Of a stretch of 5,127 nt of DNA, positions 1 to 4,990 are shown piece after piece (within the stretch, counting starts at the first letter, position 1; each line of letters opens with the position of its first letter). The stretch comes from Methylocystaceae bacterium. Lineage in GTDB: Bacteria; Pseudomonadota; Alphaproteobacteria; Rhizobiales; Beijerinckiaceae. A model generated the notes under the pieces. The model ran no database searches, was not told the origin of the DNA, and saw only the letters and a program-made list of their open reading frames with translations. The position numbers were made by a program, and so were the translations under genes. The DNA is taken from positions 1 to 5,127 of the forward strand of contig PLZT01000245.1 of NCBI GenBank assembly GCA_003152255.1. The letters are read 5' to 3'.

Positions 1-2
1 GC

Positions 3-50
3 CTGACCCATGCCCTTGATGGGCTCCGCGCGCGTTTCGACAAAGATTAG
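3..50 (+). CDS. Possible 3' end of a gene cut by the window edge
   Basis: An open frame enters from the left edge and stops at TAG 48-50. It reads LTHALDGLRARFDKD, which looks like an ordinary alphaproteobacterial C-terminus. An A-L-D-x-L-R-x-R-F tail is reminiscent of the little-finger end of Y-family DNA polymerases (DinB/ImuB type), but fifteen residues cannot establish a family. It runs in the same direction as the two downstream ORFs, so it could be the upstream member of a small operon. The frame may also be open by chance. Confidence 0.25.
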   Translation: MTHALDGLRARFDKD

Positions 51-83
51 GGATTGGGGTTCTGACGCCAGGCGCCTTACTGG

Positions 84-89
84 AAAGGA
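84..89 (+). promoter_or_regulatory. Ribosome-binding site AAAGGA
   Basis: AAAGGA sits seven bases upstream of the ATG at 97. It is the only good Shine-Dalgarno match before either small + strand ORF. It therefore favours initiation at 97, with the gene at 163 translated by coupling. Confidence 0.45.
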
Positions 90-96
90 TCAGGCA

Positions 97-162
97 ATGA
101 GCAAAGCGACATATCCAATCGAAGCCTCCGCCCGACACCCGGTCGATCAAGCAACAAATTGA
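97..162 (+). CDS. Short ORF (21 aa) abutting the 118-aa gene
   Basis: ATG at 97 begins a 21-codon frame (MSKATYPIEASARHPVDQATN) ending in TGA at 160-162. The next base starts the ATG of the 118-aa ORF, with no gap. AAAGGA at 84-89 lies seven bases before this ATG and is the best ribosome-binding site in the area, whereas the downstream gene has none of its own. This arrangement suggests a leader peptide that delivers ribosomes to the next start by translational coupling. The first seven residues (MSKATYP) recall the N-terminus of some small HicB/ribbon-helix-helix proteins, but the rest does not follow that family, so it could be a degenerate remnant. The frame is also open back to an ATG at 10, which has no comparable ribosome-binding site. 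Protein production is unproven. Confidence 0.35.
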   Translation: MSKATYPIEASARHPVDQATN

Positions 163-519
163 ATGAATCAAATGCTGAAAGATCGTCTTCGTCAGGCGCT
201 CATCGAGCGCGCCACGCTCGGAAGCCCGACGACATATAAAGCGCTCGCTGACCGCGTTGGCCTTGTGCCGCCGCAGACAATTCATCGCATCTGTGAGGCG
301 CTCGAAATCCTCATGGAGGAGGATGTAGCCGCCGGGCGGCCGATGTTGACCGCGCTCTGCGTTAGCAAGACCGGGGCAAATATGCCCGCTCAGGGTTTCT
401 TTTTGAAGGCTCGCCTACTCGGGGTCTTTTCTGGCGTCCCTGGTGGCTCCGATGCCGAGATGTTTCATCGGGAAGAACTTAGGCGCGCGCTATCATTTTA
501 TGGCGCGCCGACCCATTAA
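163..519 (+). CDS. Hypothetical protein, 118 aa, probable winged-helix fold
   Basis: I cannot assign a function. Residues 1-17 are a basic helix. Residues 22-58 (SPTTYKALADRVGL, then two helices ending EEDVAAG) look like a winged-helix or helix-turn-helix unit. Residues 60-86 hold a hydrophobic strand followed by S-K-T-G-x-N-x-P-x-x-G-F-F, ending in ARLLG. A P-L-T-x-L-V-V-x-K-x-T-G-x-P-x-x-G-F pattern is, from memory, recurrent in short uncharacterised plasmid and phage proteins. The order TYKALA, helices, G-R-P then a strand containing Cys66 loosely parallels the DNA-binding domain of MGMT/ATL alkyltransferase-like proteins, but the PCHR signature is absent. No signal peptide or membrane segment is visible, so it is probably cytoplasmic. 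ATG 163 directly follows the TGA of the 21-codon ORF and has no own Shine-Dalgarno; ATG 172 is an alternative start. It converges with the mobilization-like gene. Confidence 0.65.
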   Translation: MNQMLKDRLRQALIERATLGSPTTYKALADRVGLVPPQTIHRICEALEILMEEDVAAGRPMLTALCVSKTGANMPAQGFFLKARLLGVFSGVPGGSDAEMFHREELRRALSFYGAPTH

Positions 520-543
520 ACCATAAGCGGCGGCGAGAGCTTG

Positions 544-849
544 TTATCCGCCGTCCGACAATCCGTCCGCCAATACGGCTGATTGTGAATCTGACTGCAG
601 CAAGTCGGTTATGTCCGCACGATCATTGGGGCGCTCGACATGGCGCGCGAGCAGGCCTTGGATAACTTCGGCGAACTCCGGGTCTATTTGCATTTCAGCG
701 AGAACAGCGCCGCCGACGATGATTTTTCGGCGCGTGTCGCGTTTCCATTTTTTATTTGTGGCTTTGTGTTCGAGCGTGTTGAGCCGCCGTTCGATTTTTT
801 CCCGCTGCTCTTTGAGCTTTTCGATCCGCTCCCCGTAACTCTTTGGCAT
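544..849 (-). CDS. MobC/TraD-like mobilization accessory protein (putative)
   Basis: A 101-aa basic protein. Residues 5-30 form a heptad-like coiled coil rich in E, K, R, I and L. Residues 35-53 (KWKRDTRRKIIVGGAVLAEM) match the R-x-x-R-R-K-I-x-x-G-A-x-x-L pattern of small relaxosome accessory proteins of the MobC/TraD type on alphaproteobacterial plasmids. Residues 55-84 (DPEFAEVIQGLL, then V-x-R-x-x-D-R-x-x-I-x-D-L-L) resemble the C-terminal half of those proteins. Such proteins help a relaxase bind and open oriT at the plasmid DNA. The frame can be extended five codons to a TTG at 864, but ATG 849 is preferred; a weak CGGA lies upstream of it. It is convergent with the 118-aa gene, with 24 bp between stops. 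No relaxase gene is in the window. The family call rests on recalled pattern similarity, so it is moderate. Confidence 0.55.
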   Translation of the reverse strand: MPKSYGERIEKLKEQREKIERRLNTLEHKATNKKWKRDTRRKIIVGGAVLAEMQIDPEFAEVIQGLLARHVERPNDRADITDLLQSDSQSAVLADGLSDGG

Positions 850-923
850 TGGCTGTCCGATCAAAAGGTGATGTTGGGTTACAATTCTACTTTAGCGCGC
901 ACTCCCTTCGCGAAGCCACAAAA

Positions 924-958
924 CAGTCCGGCGCCCTGTTTCCATAGCCGGCGGACTG
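924..958. repeat. 10-bp imperfect inverted repeat, candidate oriT element
   Basis: CAGTCCGGCG (924-933) faces CGGCGGACTG (949-958), with 9 of 10 positions complementary and the outer seven perfect, around a 15-bp spacer. It lies in the 272-bp gap between the start of the mobilization-like gene and the repC stop. Inverted repeats near relaxosome genes often belong to oriT, but no nick-site core that I recognise is visible. The repeat could instead be a regulatory site. A separate perfect palindrome CTTCGCGAAG lies at 906-915. Confidence 0.35.
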
Positions 959-1001
959 AAGCGAACGCGGGGTTCACGAGAAAATTATTTGGCCGCAGGA
1001 T

Positions 1002-1030
1002 AAAACGCGACCCGATCAATTACCGTCGCG
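1002..1030 (-). terminator. Possible weak terminator after repC
   Basis: Read on the minus strand, CGCGAC and GTCGCG form a perfect 6-bp stem (1030-1025 with 1011-1006) around a 13-base loop, directly followed by TTTTAT. It lies about 90 bp beyond the repC stop, in the right orientation to end the repABC transcript. The long loop and short T-tract make it a weak candidate. Nothing better is seen between repC and the mobilization-like gene. Confidence 0.3.
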
Positions 1031-1121
1031 GTCATCGCCTGTCGACCCACCGGCGTAGCGAGCTTTGAATTTGCCGGTCGCAAGGCGGGCTTCATGCCGC
1101 ACAGCTAAATCCGCCGCGCCG

Positions 1122-2447
1122 TCACCCGGCCGCTTTTCGTTCGCGCGCCGCTTTCGCGGCTTTTCCTCGCAGCAGCGCCATCAGCACCGGCCCAAGCGAA
1201 AACTCCCCTGCCCTGGCTTTCGCGGTCAGAACCCGCAGATAGCCGCCGGCACTTTTGATCTCATCGCCCCGCTGCAGGATCGCGGCGATGACGATCGACG
1301 TGTCGTGTTCGCCCATGACCTCCAGGGCCCGCGCCCAGGCGTCCGGCGACACTCCGATGGCCCGCCGCACCGTCGCCGCCGTTGTCGCGAGATCGCGCCA
1401 ATTCTCGATCCCACCCTTGGTGGCGTAATCGAGGATATCGGGACAGGCCTCCAGCACCATGCCGAGAGGATAGGTTTTGGGCGCCGGGGGTTTTGGATGA
1501 TGGACGTCTGGCGACTTGAGCGCCGATGGAGAGGGCGAGCCTTGGTCGTTGGACGGCAACGGTTCGGCCCGGCCTTTTTGAAGGCTAGGTTCAAGATCGA
1601 AAGAGTTTGTAATTTGATTCTGTATGTGGCGCTCAGAATGGGACTCATTGCCGCTCTTTTTTTGGAGATTTACGTGATTTTCCAGAGCGTTCCGGATTTC
1701 GGCGTTTAATGCGGCAAGCTCACTCGCCAAAGCCCCCAAATCAACATGCGATAGATTGCGCACGAAGCGGCTCGATAGCGCCGCATAGCGCAGGTGCAGC
1801 CCCTGCCAGTCGCCGGGAACGCCCTCCTCCAGCCCGGTCGCGATCATCTTGACGATATCGCGGCGGAGCAGCGTGATGCGTTCGCGCAGCAGCCTGACGG
1901 CCTTGTTTTCGGCCCGCACTTCCTCGGCGAGGTTTTCTATTTCTTCCGCGCGCGCCACCAGCGGGGTTAGGTCAAAGCCGAAGGCACTTTCGATCTCGCC
2001 CCCCTGCCCTCTTCGGGCAAAACGTTTGCCATTGGGGGAATCGCGACGAATGATGAGCCCCGCATCGACGAGGCAAGCGAGATGGCGGCGCAGCGTCGCC
2101 GGCGCCATGCCATGGGCGCGGATCGACAGTTCCCGGTTGGATGGGAACACGACGATGCCGGCGCTCCCCTCCCCGTCGTCGGCGTCGGCGCGCCGATGGG
2201 CGACCGGCAGCGTCAATGCCGTCTCCTGATGGAACGACAACAACGCATGCAACACCGACAGCGCCCGGTCGGTGACGCCAAGCGGCGTTTTGGCCTCGGT
2301 CAGCGCCCGAAACAGTCGCCATTTATGGACGACGGTTTCTGAATTACCCGGTTTTCCCGCGAAATCTCTCGCGTTCGCCTGGTTCGCCACCATGGCGAGC
2401 GACAGCGATCGCCGCCCAAAGGGCGTCGTTGGTTGGGTTTGGGTCAT
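1122..2447 (-). CDS. repC: RepC replication initiator protein
   Basis: RepC is the initiator of repABC replicons. It acts mainly in cis, binding the origin that lies inside its own gene. The 441-aa length is at the upper end of the usual 400-440. The N-terminus (TTPFGRR, residues 7-13) is a family hallmark. Residues 104-146 form the winged-helix segment: NRELS, ATLRRHLACLVDAGLI, then the typical D-S-x-N-G-K-R-F-A-R-R. Residues 165-200 are a charged, probably coiled-coil helix. Residues 262-325 are a low-complexity polar linker encoded by the AT-rich tract. Residues 326-441 are the conserved C-terminal domain, with GGYLRVLTAKARAGEFSLGP at 401-420. ATG 2447 is the only ATG that keeps TTPFGRR near the start. 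RepC is third in the operon, 186 bp after repB. Its expression is probably limited by the antisense RNA and by the hairpin before its start. Its GC content is visibly higher than that of repA and repB. Confidence 0.95.
   Translation of the reverse strand: MTQTQPTTPFGRRSLSLAMVANQANARDFAGKPGNSETVVHKWRLFRALTEAKTPLGVTDRALSVLHALLSFHQETALTLPVAHRRADADDGEGSAGIVVFPSNRELSIRAHGMAPATLRRHLACLVDAGLIIRRDSPNGKRFARRGQGGEIESAFGFDLTPLVARAEEIENLAEEVRAENKAVRLLRERITLLRRDIVKMIATGLEEGVPGDWQGLHLRYAALSSRFVRNLSHVDLGALASELAALNAEIRNALENHVNLQKKSGNESHSERHIQNQITNSFDLEPSLQKGRAEPLPSNDQGSPSPSALKSPDVHHPKPPAPKTYPLGMVLEACPDILDYATKGGIENWRDLATTAATVRRAIGVSPDAWARALEVMGEHDTSIVIAAILQRGDEIKSAGGYLRVLTAKARAGEFSLGPVLMALLRGKAAKAARERKAAG
1590..1690. 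other. Probable oriV: AT-rich tract inside repC
   Basis: This stretch is clearly richer in A and T than the rest of repC and includes TTTGTAATTTGATT and a run of seven T's near 1658. It encodes the non-conserved linker of RepC, around residues 253-286. In characterised repABC plasmids the origin lies within the repC coding sequence at a comparable AT-rich block. Its boundaries here are approximate. I did not find clear iterons or a DnaA box. Confidence 0.55.
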
Positions 2448-2452
2448 GGATA

Positions 2453-2468
2453 TGCCTGACTTCAGGCA
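2453..2468 (-). promoter_or_regulatory. Hairpin over the repC ribosome-binding region
   Basis: TGCCTGAAGTCAGGCA on the minus strand is a perfect inverted repeat: two 7-bp arms around AG, more likely 6-bp arms with a 4-base loop in RNA. It ends five bases before the repC ATG. The only Shine-Dalgarno-like bases (CAGG, seven bases before ATG) lie in its proximal arm. When formed, the hairpin would hide the repC initiation region. Such a structure, switched by antisense RNA binding, is the known mode of RepC control in repABC plasmids. Confidence 0.55.
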
Positions 2469-2500
2469 ACAGAAATCCGTCCGTCGAAACTGTGCCGACT

Positions 2501-2529
2501 CTTGACAGCGATTCCCGAAAGTGATTCTC
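2501..2529 (+). promoter_or_regulatory. Promoter of the antisense RNA
   Basis: CTTGACA at 2501-2507 contains a perfect TTGACA -35 box. A weak -10 lies at 2523-2529 (GATTCT or ATTCTC, 15-16 bp spacing). The position and + strand orientation, opposite to repABC, are those expected for the ctRNA promoter. Within it, AGCGATTCCC (2507-2516) and AGTGATTCTC (2520-2529) form an imperfect direct repeat (8 of 10). Confidence 0.6.
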
Positions 2530-2533
2530 TGTA

Positions 2534-2593
2534 GTCGCCAAACATACGAGAGAGGCTTTCGAGACGGGAACGTTTCGGGGGCCTTTTTCTTTT
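2534..2593 (+). ncRNA. Counter-transcribed antisense RNA (ctRNA, incA/inca type)
   Basis: This is the small antisense RNA that repABC plasmids encode between repB and repC. It pairs with the repBC leader of the mRNA, reduces RepC synthesis and acts as a strong incompatibility factor. Its promoter lies near repC and its terminator hairpin near repB, as in described members. From the expected start after the -10 (about 2534-2537) to the T-tract it is roughly 55-60 nt, the usual size. The transcript has a single-stranded 5' part of about 20 nt and a 13-bp stem. The exact start is inferred. Confidence 0.8.
2554..2593 (+). terminator. Intrinsic terminator of the ctRNA
   Basis: Bases 2554-2566 pair with 2571-2583 in an uninterrupted 13-bp stem closed by a GGAA (GNRA-type) tetraloop, followed by TTTTTCTTTT at 2584-2593. 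Four pairs are G-U wobbles: 2557, 2558 and 2559 with 2580, 2579 and 2578, and 2563 with 2574. On the other strand these would be A/C mismatches, so the hairpin is built for the + strand RNA and is much weaker in the repABC mRNA. Confidence 0.85.
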
Positions 2594-2633
2594 GCCTTCT
2601 AGTCCTCCGTTTGAATGTTCGATCGGACGCGGT

Positions 2634-3617
2634 TCACTCAGCCACACGACGCCGGAACGCCGCGTAGATCTCGGGTAATTGCTCGACGAGGTAGGTTCCG
2701 AAGGACGACGTCGATTTGTCGTCGATGGTTAACCTCACTCGATCTTTCTTTAGTTCGATCTGGGCGAGTGATCGCCCTTGCTCATCTCGAATGAACCGTT
2801 CAGGATTTGGACTCGGCCTTGGTGCCAGAGCGTGTACCACTCGAGCAAACCGCGCGTCGCTCGGCAATTCACCAAAGCCAGCCGAACCGACGAGTTTCTT
2901 CCAGTCGTCTGGCGACCGGCGAAACATGTCTGCGAAATGCTCCCAGCGAGGGCGGCCAACTTTCGGCGCCGGTCCGATCGCCAGGATCAACTCCTCCGGA
3001 ACTGCCCTCGCAACGGCAATCATCGTAGAGAGGTTCCCCTTGTGAACTCCCAAGGCCGCCATCAATACGGATCGATCGAAACCCCGATCCTCAAGACGGG
3101 CGGCGAACATCGCACGTTCGATAAAAGACAAGTCCTCGCGCTCAAGATTCTCTTTGCCTTGCGCGGTAACAAGCTCTTGATCGGTCAATCGACGCACTAT
3201 CGCCTTCACTGGGCGTCCAAGCCGTCGGCACGCTTCTAATCTCCGATGTCCATACGCGACTTGATACTGCCCATCGCGATCAGGAGACGGCCTCACCAAT
3301 ATCGGCACCTGTTGACCACTTTCGGCAATGCTGACTTCCAGATCACCGACATCAATAGTGGCGAATTCCGCGAGGCGATCACGAAGGAACGACGGAACAA
3401 TCGACTGCGGATCGATCTCGACGACGACTTCCCCGGTCTCTATCCGCTCTCGTAACGCGTGAGCCTTTTCTGCCTCGTCAGACAAGTTTTGCAGAGAAAG
3501 GCCCATTGACTTCAGAGCCCCCGGTTTCACAGGGACTCTTGAAACATGAGGCTCAGGCACTGGTCGCTCGGCAATTGGAGCCAGCATCTCTTTGAGAGCA
3601 TCCCTGCGTTTCATCAT
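2634..3617 (-). CDS. repB: RepB, ParB-type centromere-binding protein
   Basis: RepB binds parS and works with RepA in plasmid segregation; it also assists RepA in repressing the operon. Numbering from ATG 3617 (327 aa, usual size): MMKRRDALKEML is the typical RepB N-terminus. The ParB nucleotide-binding/clamp domain spans about 67-160, with GQQVPILVRP at 102-111, GHRR at 123-126 and ENLER at 156-160; GHRR and ENxxR are the conserved CTP-binding boxes of ParB proteins. A helix-turn-helix follows at about 181-203 (RSVLMAALGVHKGNLSTMIAVA). The C-terminal part (about 265-327) is the probable dimerisation region. The frame can start five codons earlier at ATG 3632, but GGAGG ends five bases before ATG 3617, and 3617 overlaps the repA stop as ATGA, so 3617 is preferred. 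The overlap implies translational coupling to repA. Confidence 0.95.
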   Translation of the reverse strand: MMKRRDALKEMLAPIAERPVPEPHVSRVPVKPGALKSMGLSLQNLSDEAEKAHALRERIETGEVVVEIDPQSIVPSFLRDRLAEFATIDVGDLEVSIAESGQQVPILVRPSPDRDGQYQVAYGHRRLEACRRLGRPVKAIVRRLTDQELVTAQGKENLEREDLSFIERAMFAARLEDRGFDRSVLMAALGVHKGNLSTMIAVARAVPEELILAIGPAPKVGRPRWEHFADMFRRSPDDWKKLVGSAGFGELPSDARFARVVHALAPRPSPNPERFIRDEQGRSLAQIELKKDRVRLTIDDKSTSSFGTYLVEQLPEIYAAFRRRVAE

Positions 3618-4837
3618 GACGCCCTCCCCCATGCTTCTCGTATCAACCCTTCGATCTCGCCATTGACGTTGTCTAACGATTCGATGGCGCGGTCATAGGT
3701 CACGCGCGTGAAATTCTCTCGCCCGACTTCGTACAAGGTTTGTTTTGTCAGTCCTGCGTCGGAAACCGCCGTCGACTTGAGGATCGAGTTTGTCAAAACG
3801 CGCTCGCCGAAAAGGCTGCGCATCAAGCCTACAATTTGTCCCTGTGGTCCATCGCTTGGCTCGTAACGCGTCACGACGTAACGGAAAAAATCATAGCCCG
3901 CGTCGCCGCCGGCCTGCTCAACGACCTCGAGCATTGCGGCTGTCATGTGCAAGAACTGGGACATCGAAGCGACGTCGAGCATCTGTGGATGGATCGTGAC
4001 AAGCACGCTTCGCGCCGCGCAAAGAGCGGACAACGTCAAGAAGCTCAAGGATGGCGGACAATCTAGAACAACGACATCATAATTGGCCGCGACGGTCTCA
4101 AGCGCGGTGGCTATCCGCGAGAAAAACAGCTTGTGTGTGTTTCTGTGTCGATCCGCGAGAACTCTCGGCGTATCGTGCTCAAACTCCTGAAGCTCCAAAT
4201 TACCCGGCACGATATCTAGCCCAGCAAAGTAAGTCTTGCGGATGATGTCCGATAAAGGGCGCTGCTTTTCGTCATACCTAATAGCGCCGTACAATGTTTG
4301 ATTTTCCTCGACATCGAACTCGGGCTGCAATCCAAAAAGAGCGGATAGAGACGCTTGCGGATCGAGGTCAACGGCAAGCGTGCGGTATCCTCGAAGCGCG
4401 AGAAATTGCGCGAGATGAGCTGCCGTCGTCGTCTTGCCCGACCCCCCCTTGAAATTGGTCACAGCAATGACTTGAAGGTGGTCGTCTCCTTGTCGGCAGG
4501 GCAGATAACTCGGCTTTGTCTTCGCCAAATATCGCCGGATTTCGTGTATTTGATCCAGGGCGTACAATCGACGCCCTGCGGGCGTTTTTTCAGGATCTGG
4601 CCCCTCGCCCGCCAGCGACAAGTGACGGAGGTAGCCATCGCTGACGCCAATCAGCTTAGCGGCTTCCCCCGATGTAAATTTCCTTAGTTCTTTTTCCGCC
4701 GCCGGGGGGAATGCGCGGGTGCGCAATTGCTGAAGCTGCGCCCCCAGCAACTGAGCGTCAGCCTCGACAAGACGCGTCAATGAACGCACTTTCTTGCCGG
4801 TCCGGCTGCTTACGTCATTTTCAGCGACAGTCGCCAT
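3614..4837 (-). CDS. repA: RepA, ParA-type partition ATPase
   Basis: RepA is the Walker-type ATPase that moves plasmid copies apart on the nucleoid together with RepB-parS, and it represses its own operon. The 407-aa length is normal for the family. Residues 54-75 (FTSGEAAKLIGVSDGYLRHLSL) form the N-terminal helix-turn-helix used for operator binding. The deviant Walker A KGGSGKTT is at 130-137 with its signature lysine, A' LAVDLDPQ is at 154-161, and Walker B VVVLDCPP is at 255-262. The C-terminal segment around 345-385 (RVLTNSILKSTAVSDAG, YEVGRENFTR) is typical of RepA. ATG 4837 gives the expected N-terminus. The upstream ribosome-binding site is poor (GGGA ten bases away). It is the first gene of the operon, and its TGA overlaps the repB ATG. 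Confidence 0.96.
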   Translation of the reverse strand: MATVAENDVSSRTGKKVRSLTRLVEADAQLLGAQLQQLRTRAFPPAAEKELRKFTSGEAAKLIGVSDGYLRHLSLAGEGPDPEKTPAGRRLYALDQIHEIRRYLAKTKPSYLPCRQGDDHLQVIAVTNFKGGSGKTTTAAHLAQFLALRGYRTLAVDLDPQASLSALFGLQPEFDVEENQTLYGAIRYDEKQRPLSDIIRKTYFAGLDIVPGNLELQEFEHDTPRVLADRHRNTHKLFFSRIATALETVAANYDVVVLDCPPSLSFLTLSALCAARSVLVTIHPQMLDVASMSQFLHMTAAMLEVVEQAGGDAGYDFFRYVVTRYEPSDGPQGQIVGLMRSLFGERVLTNSILKSTAVSDAGLTKQTLYEVGRENFTRVTYDRAIESLDNVNGEIEGLIREAWGRAS

Positions 4838-4839
4838 AA

Positions 4840-4872
4840 ACGGTTAATCCCACATATTTTAGCGTTAGCCGT
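4840..4872. repeat. Inverted repeat in the repA leader, possible RepA operator
   Basis: ACGGTTAA (4840-4847) and TTAGCCGT (4865-4872) are complementary at 7 of 8 positions, separated by a 17-bp AT-rich spacer. They lie between the putative -10 and the repA ATG. In characterised repABC operons RepA binds an inverted repeat close to or just after the promoter, so this is a reasonable operator candidate, but the assignment is by position only. Confidence 0.35.
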
Positions 4873-4901
4873 AAATTCTCTGAGTCTTCGCCGGGCGTCA
4901 A
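4873..4901 (-). promoter_or_regulatory. repA: Putative repABC promoter
   Basis: On the minus strand TTGACG (4901-4896) is a good -35 box, and 17 bp later GAATTT (4878-4873) is a weak -10. A TAAAAT box lies nearer to repA but lacks a matching -35. The promoter sits between the parS pair and repA. A further inverted repeat, TTAAC-N5-GTTAA at 4913-4927, lies just upstream of the -35. Confidence 0.4.
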
Positions 4902-4938
4902 GGACTTTTGTGTTAACGAAAGGTTAATGGCGAGGTTC

Positions 4939-4954
4939 GTTCTCAGCTGAGAAC
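4939..4954. promoter_or_regulatory. parS: parS site 1 (RepB-binding centromere)
   Basis: GTTCTCAGCTGAGAAC is a perfect 16-bp palindrome and matches the repABC centromere consensus GTTNNNNGCNNNNAAC at every fixed position. RepB would load here for partition. It lies about 100 bp upstream of repA. Confidence 0.88.
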
Positions 4955-4974
4955 TTTTCTACGCCGCCCGCCGA

Positions 4975-4990
4975 GTTCTCAGCTGAGAAC
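4975..4990. promoter_or_regulatory. parS: parS site 2 (RepB-binding centromere)
   Basis: An exact second copy of the 16-bp palindrome, with 20 bp between the copies. The centre-to-centre distance is 36 bp, so the two sites are offset by about 3.4 helical turns. Tandem identical sites upstream of repA support a centromere function rather than a chance palindrome. Confidence 0.88.

Noticed and set aside
541..550. TTATCCGCC resembling a DnaA box
   Set aside because: It matches TTATCCACA at only 7 of 9 bases, is isolated, and overlaps the stop of the mobilization-like gene far from the probable origin.
523..553. CGGCGG/CCGCCG stem between the two convergent genes
   Set aside because: The 6-bp stem has a 14-base loop and no T-tract on either side; a bidirectional terminator is possible but not supported.
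611..1068. Plus-strand frames opposite the mobilization-like gene
   Set aside because: They are antisense shadows, rich in phenylalanine and serine or arginine, without a conserved pattern. The minus-strand frame has a sensible coiled coil and basic motif.
1065..1709. 214-aa plus-strand frame opposite repC
   Set aside because: Arginine- and proline-rich low-quality translation typical of the antisense of a GC-rich gene, and fully covered by repC.
1708..1723. Possible third parS inside repC
   Set aside because: A GTT-N4-GC-like stretch here fails the terminal AAC and is not palindromic, so it does not meet the consensus.
2462..2647. Minus-strand 61-codon frame across the repB-repC gap
   Set aside because: It starts at a GTG inside the end of repB, runs through the ctRNA and its terminator in another frame, and has no protein-like features. 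The RNA explanation for this region is stronger.
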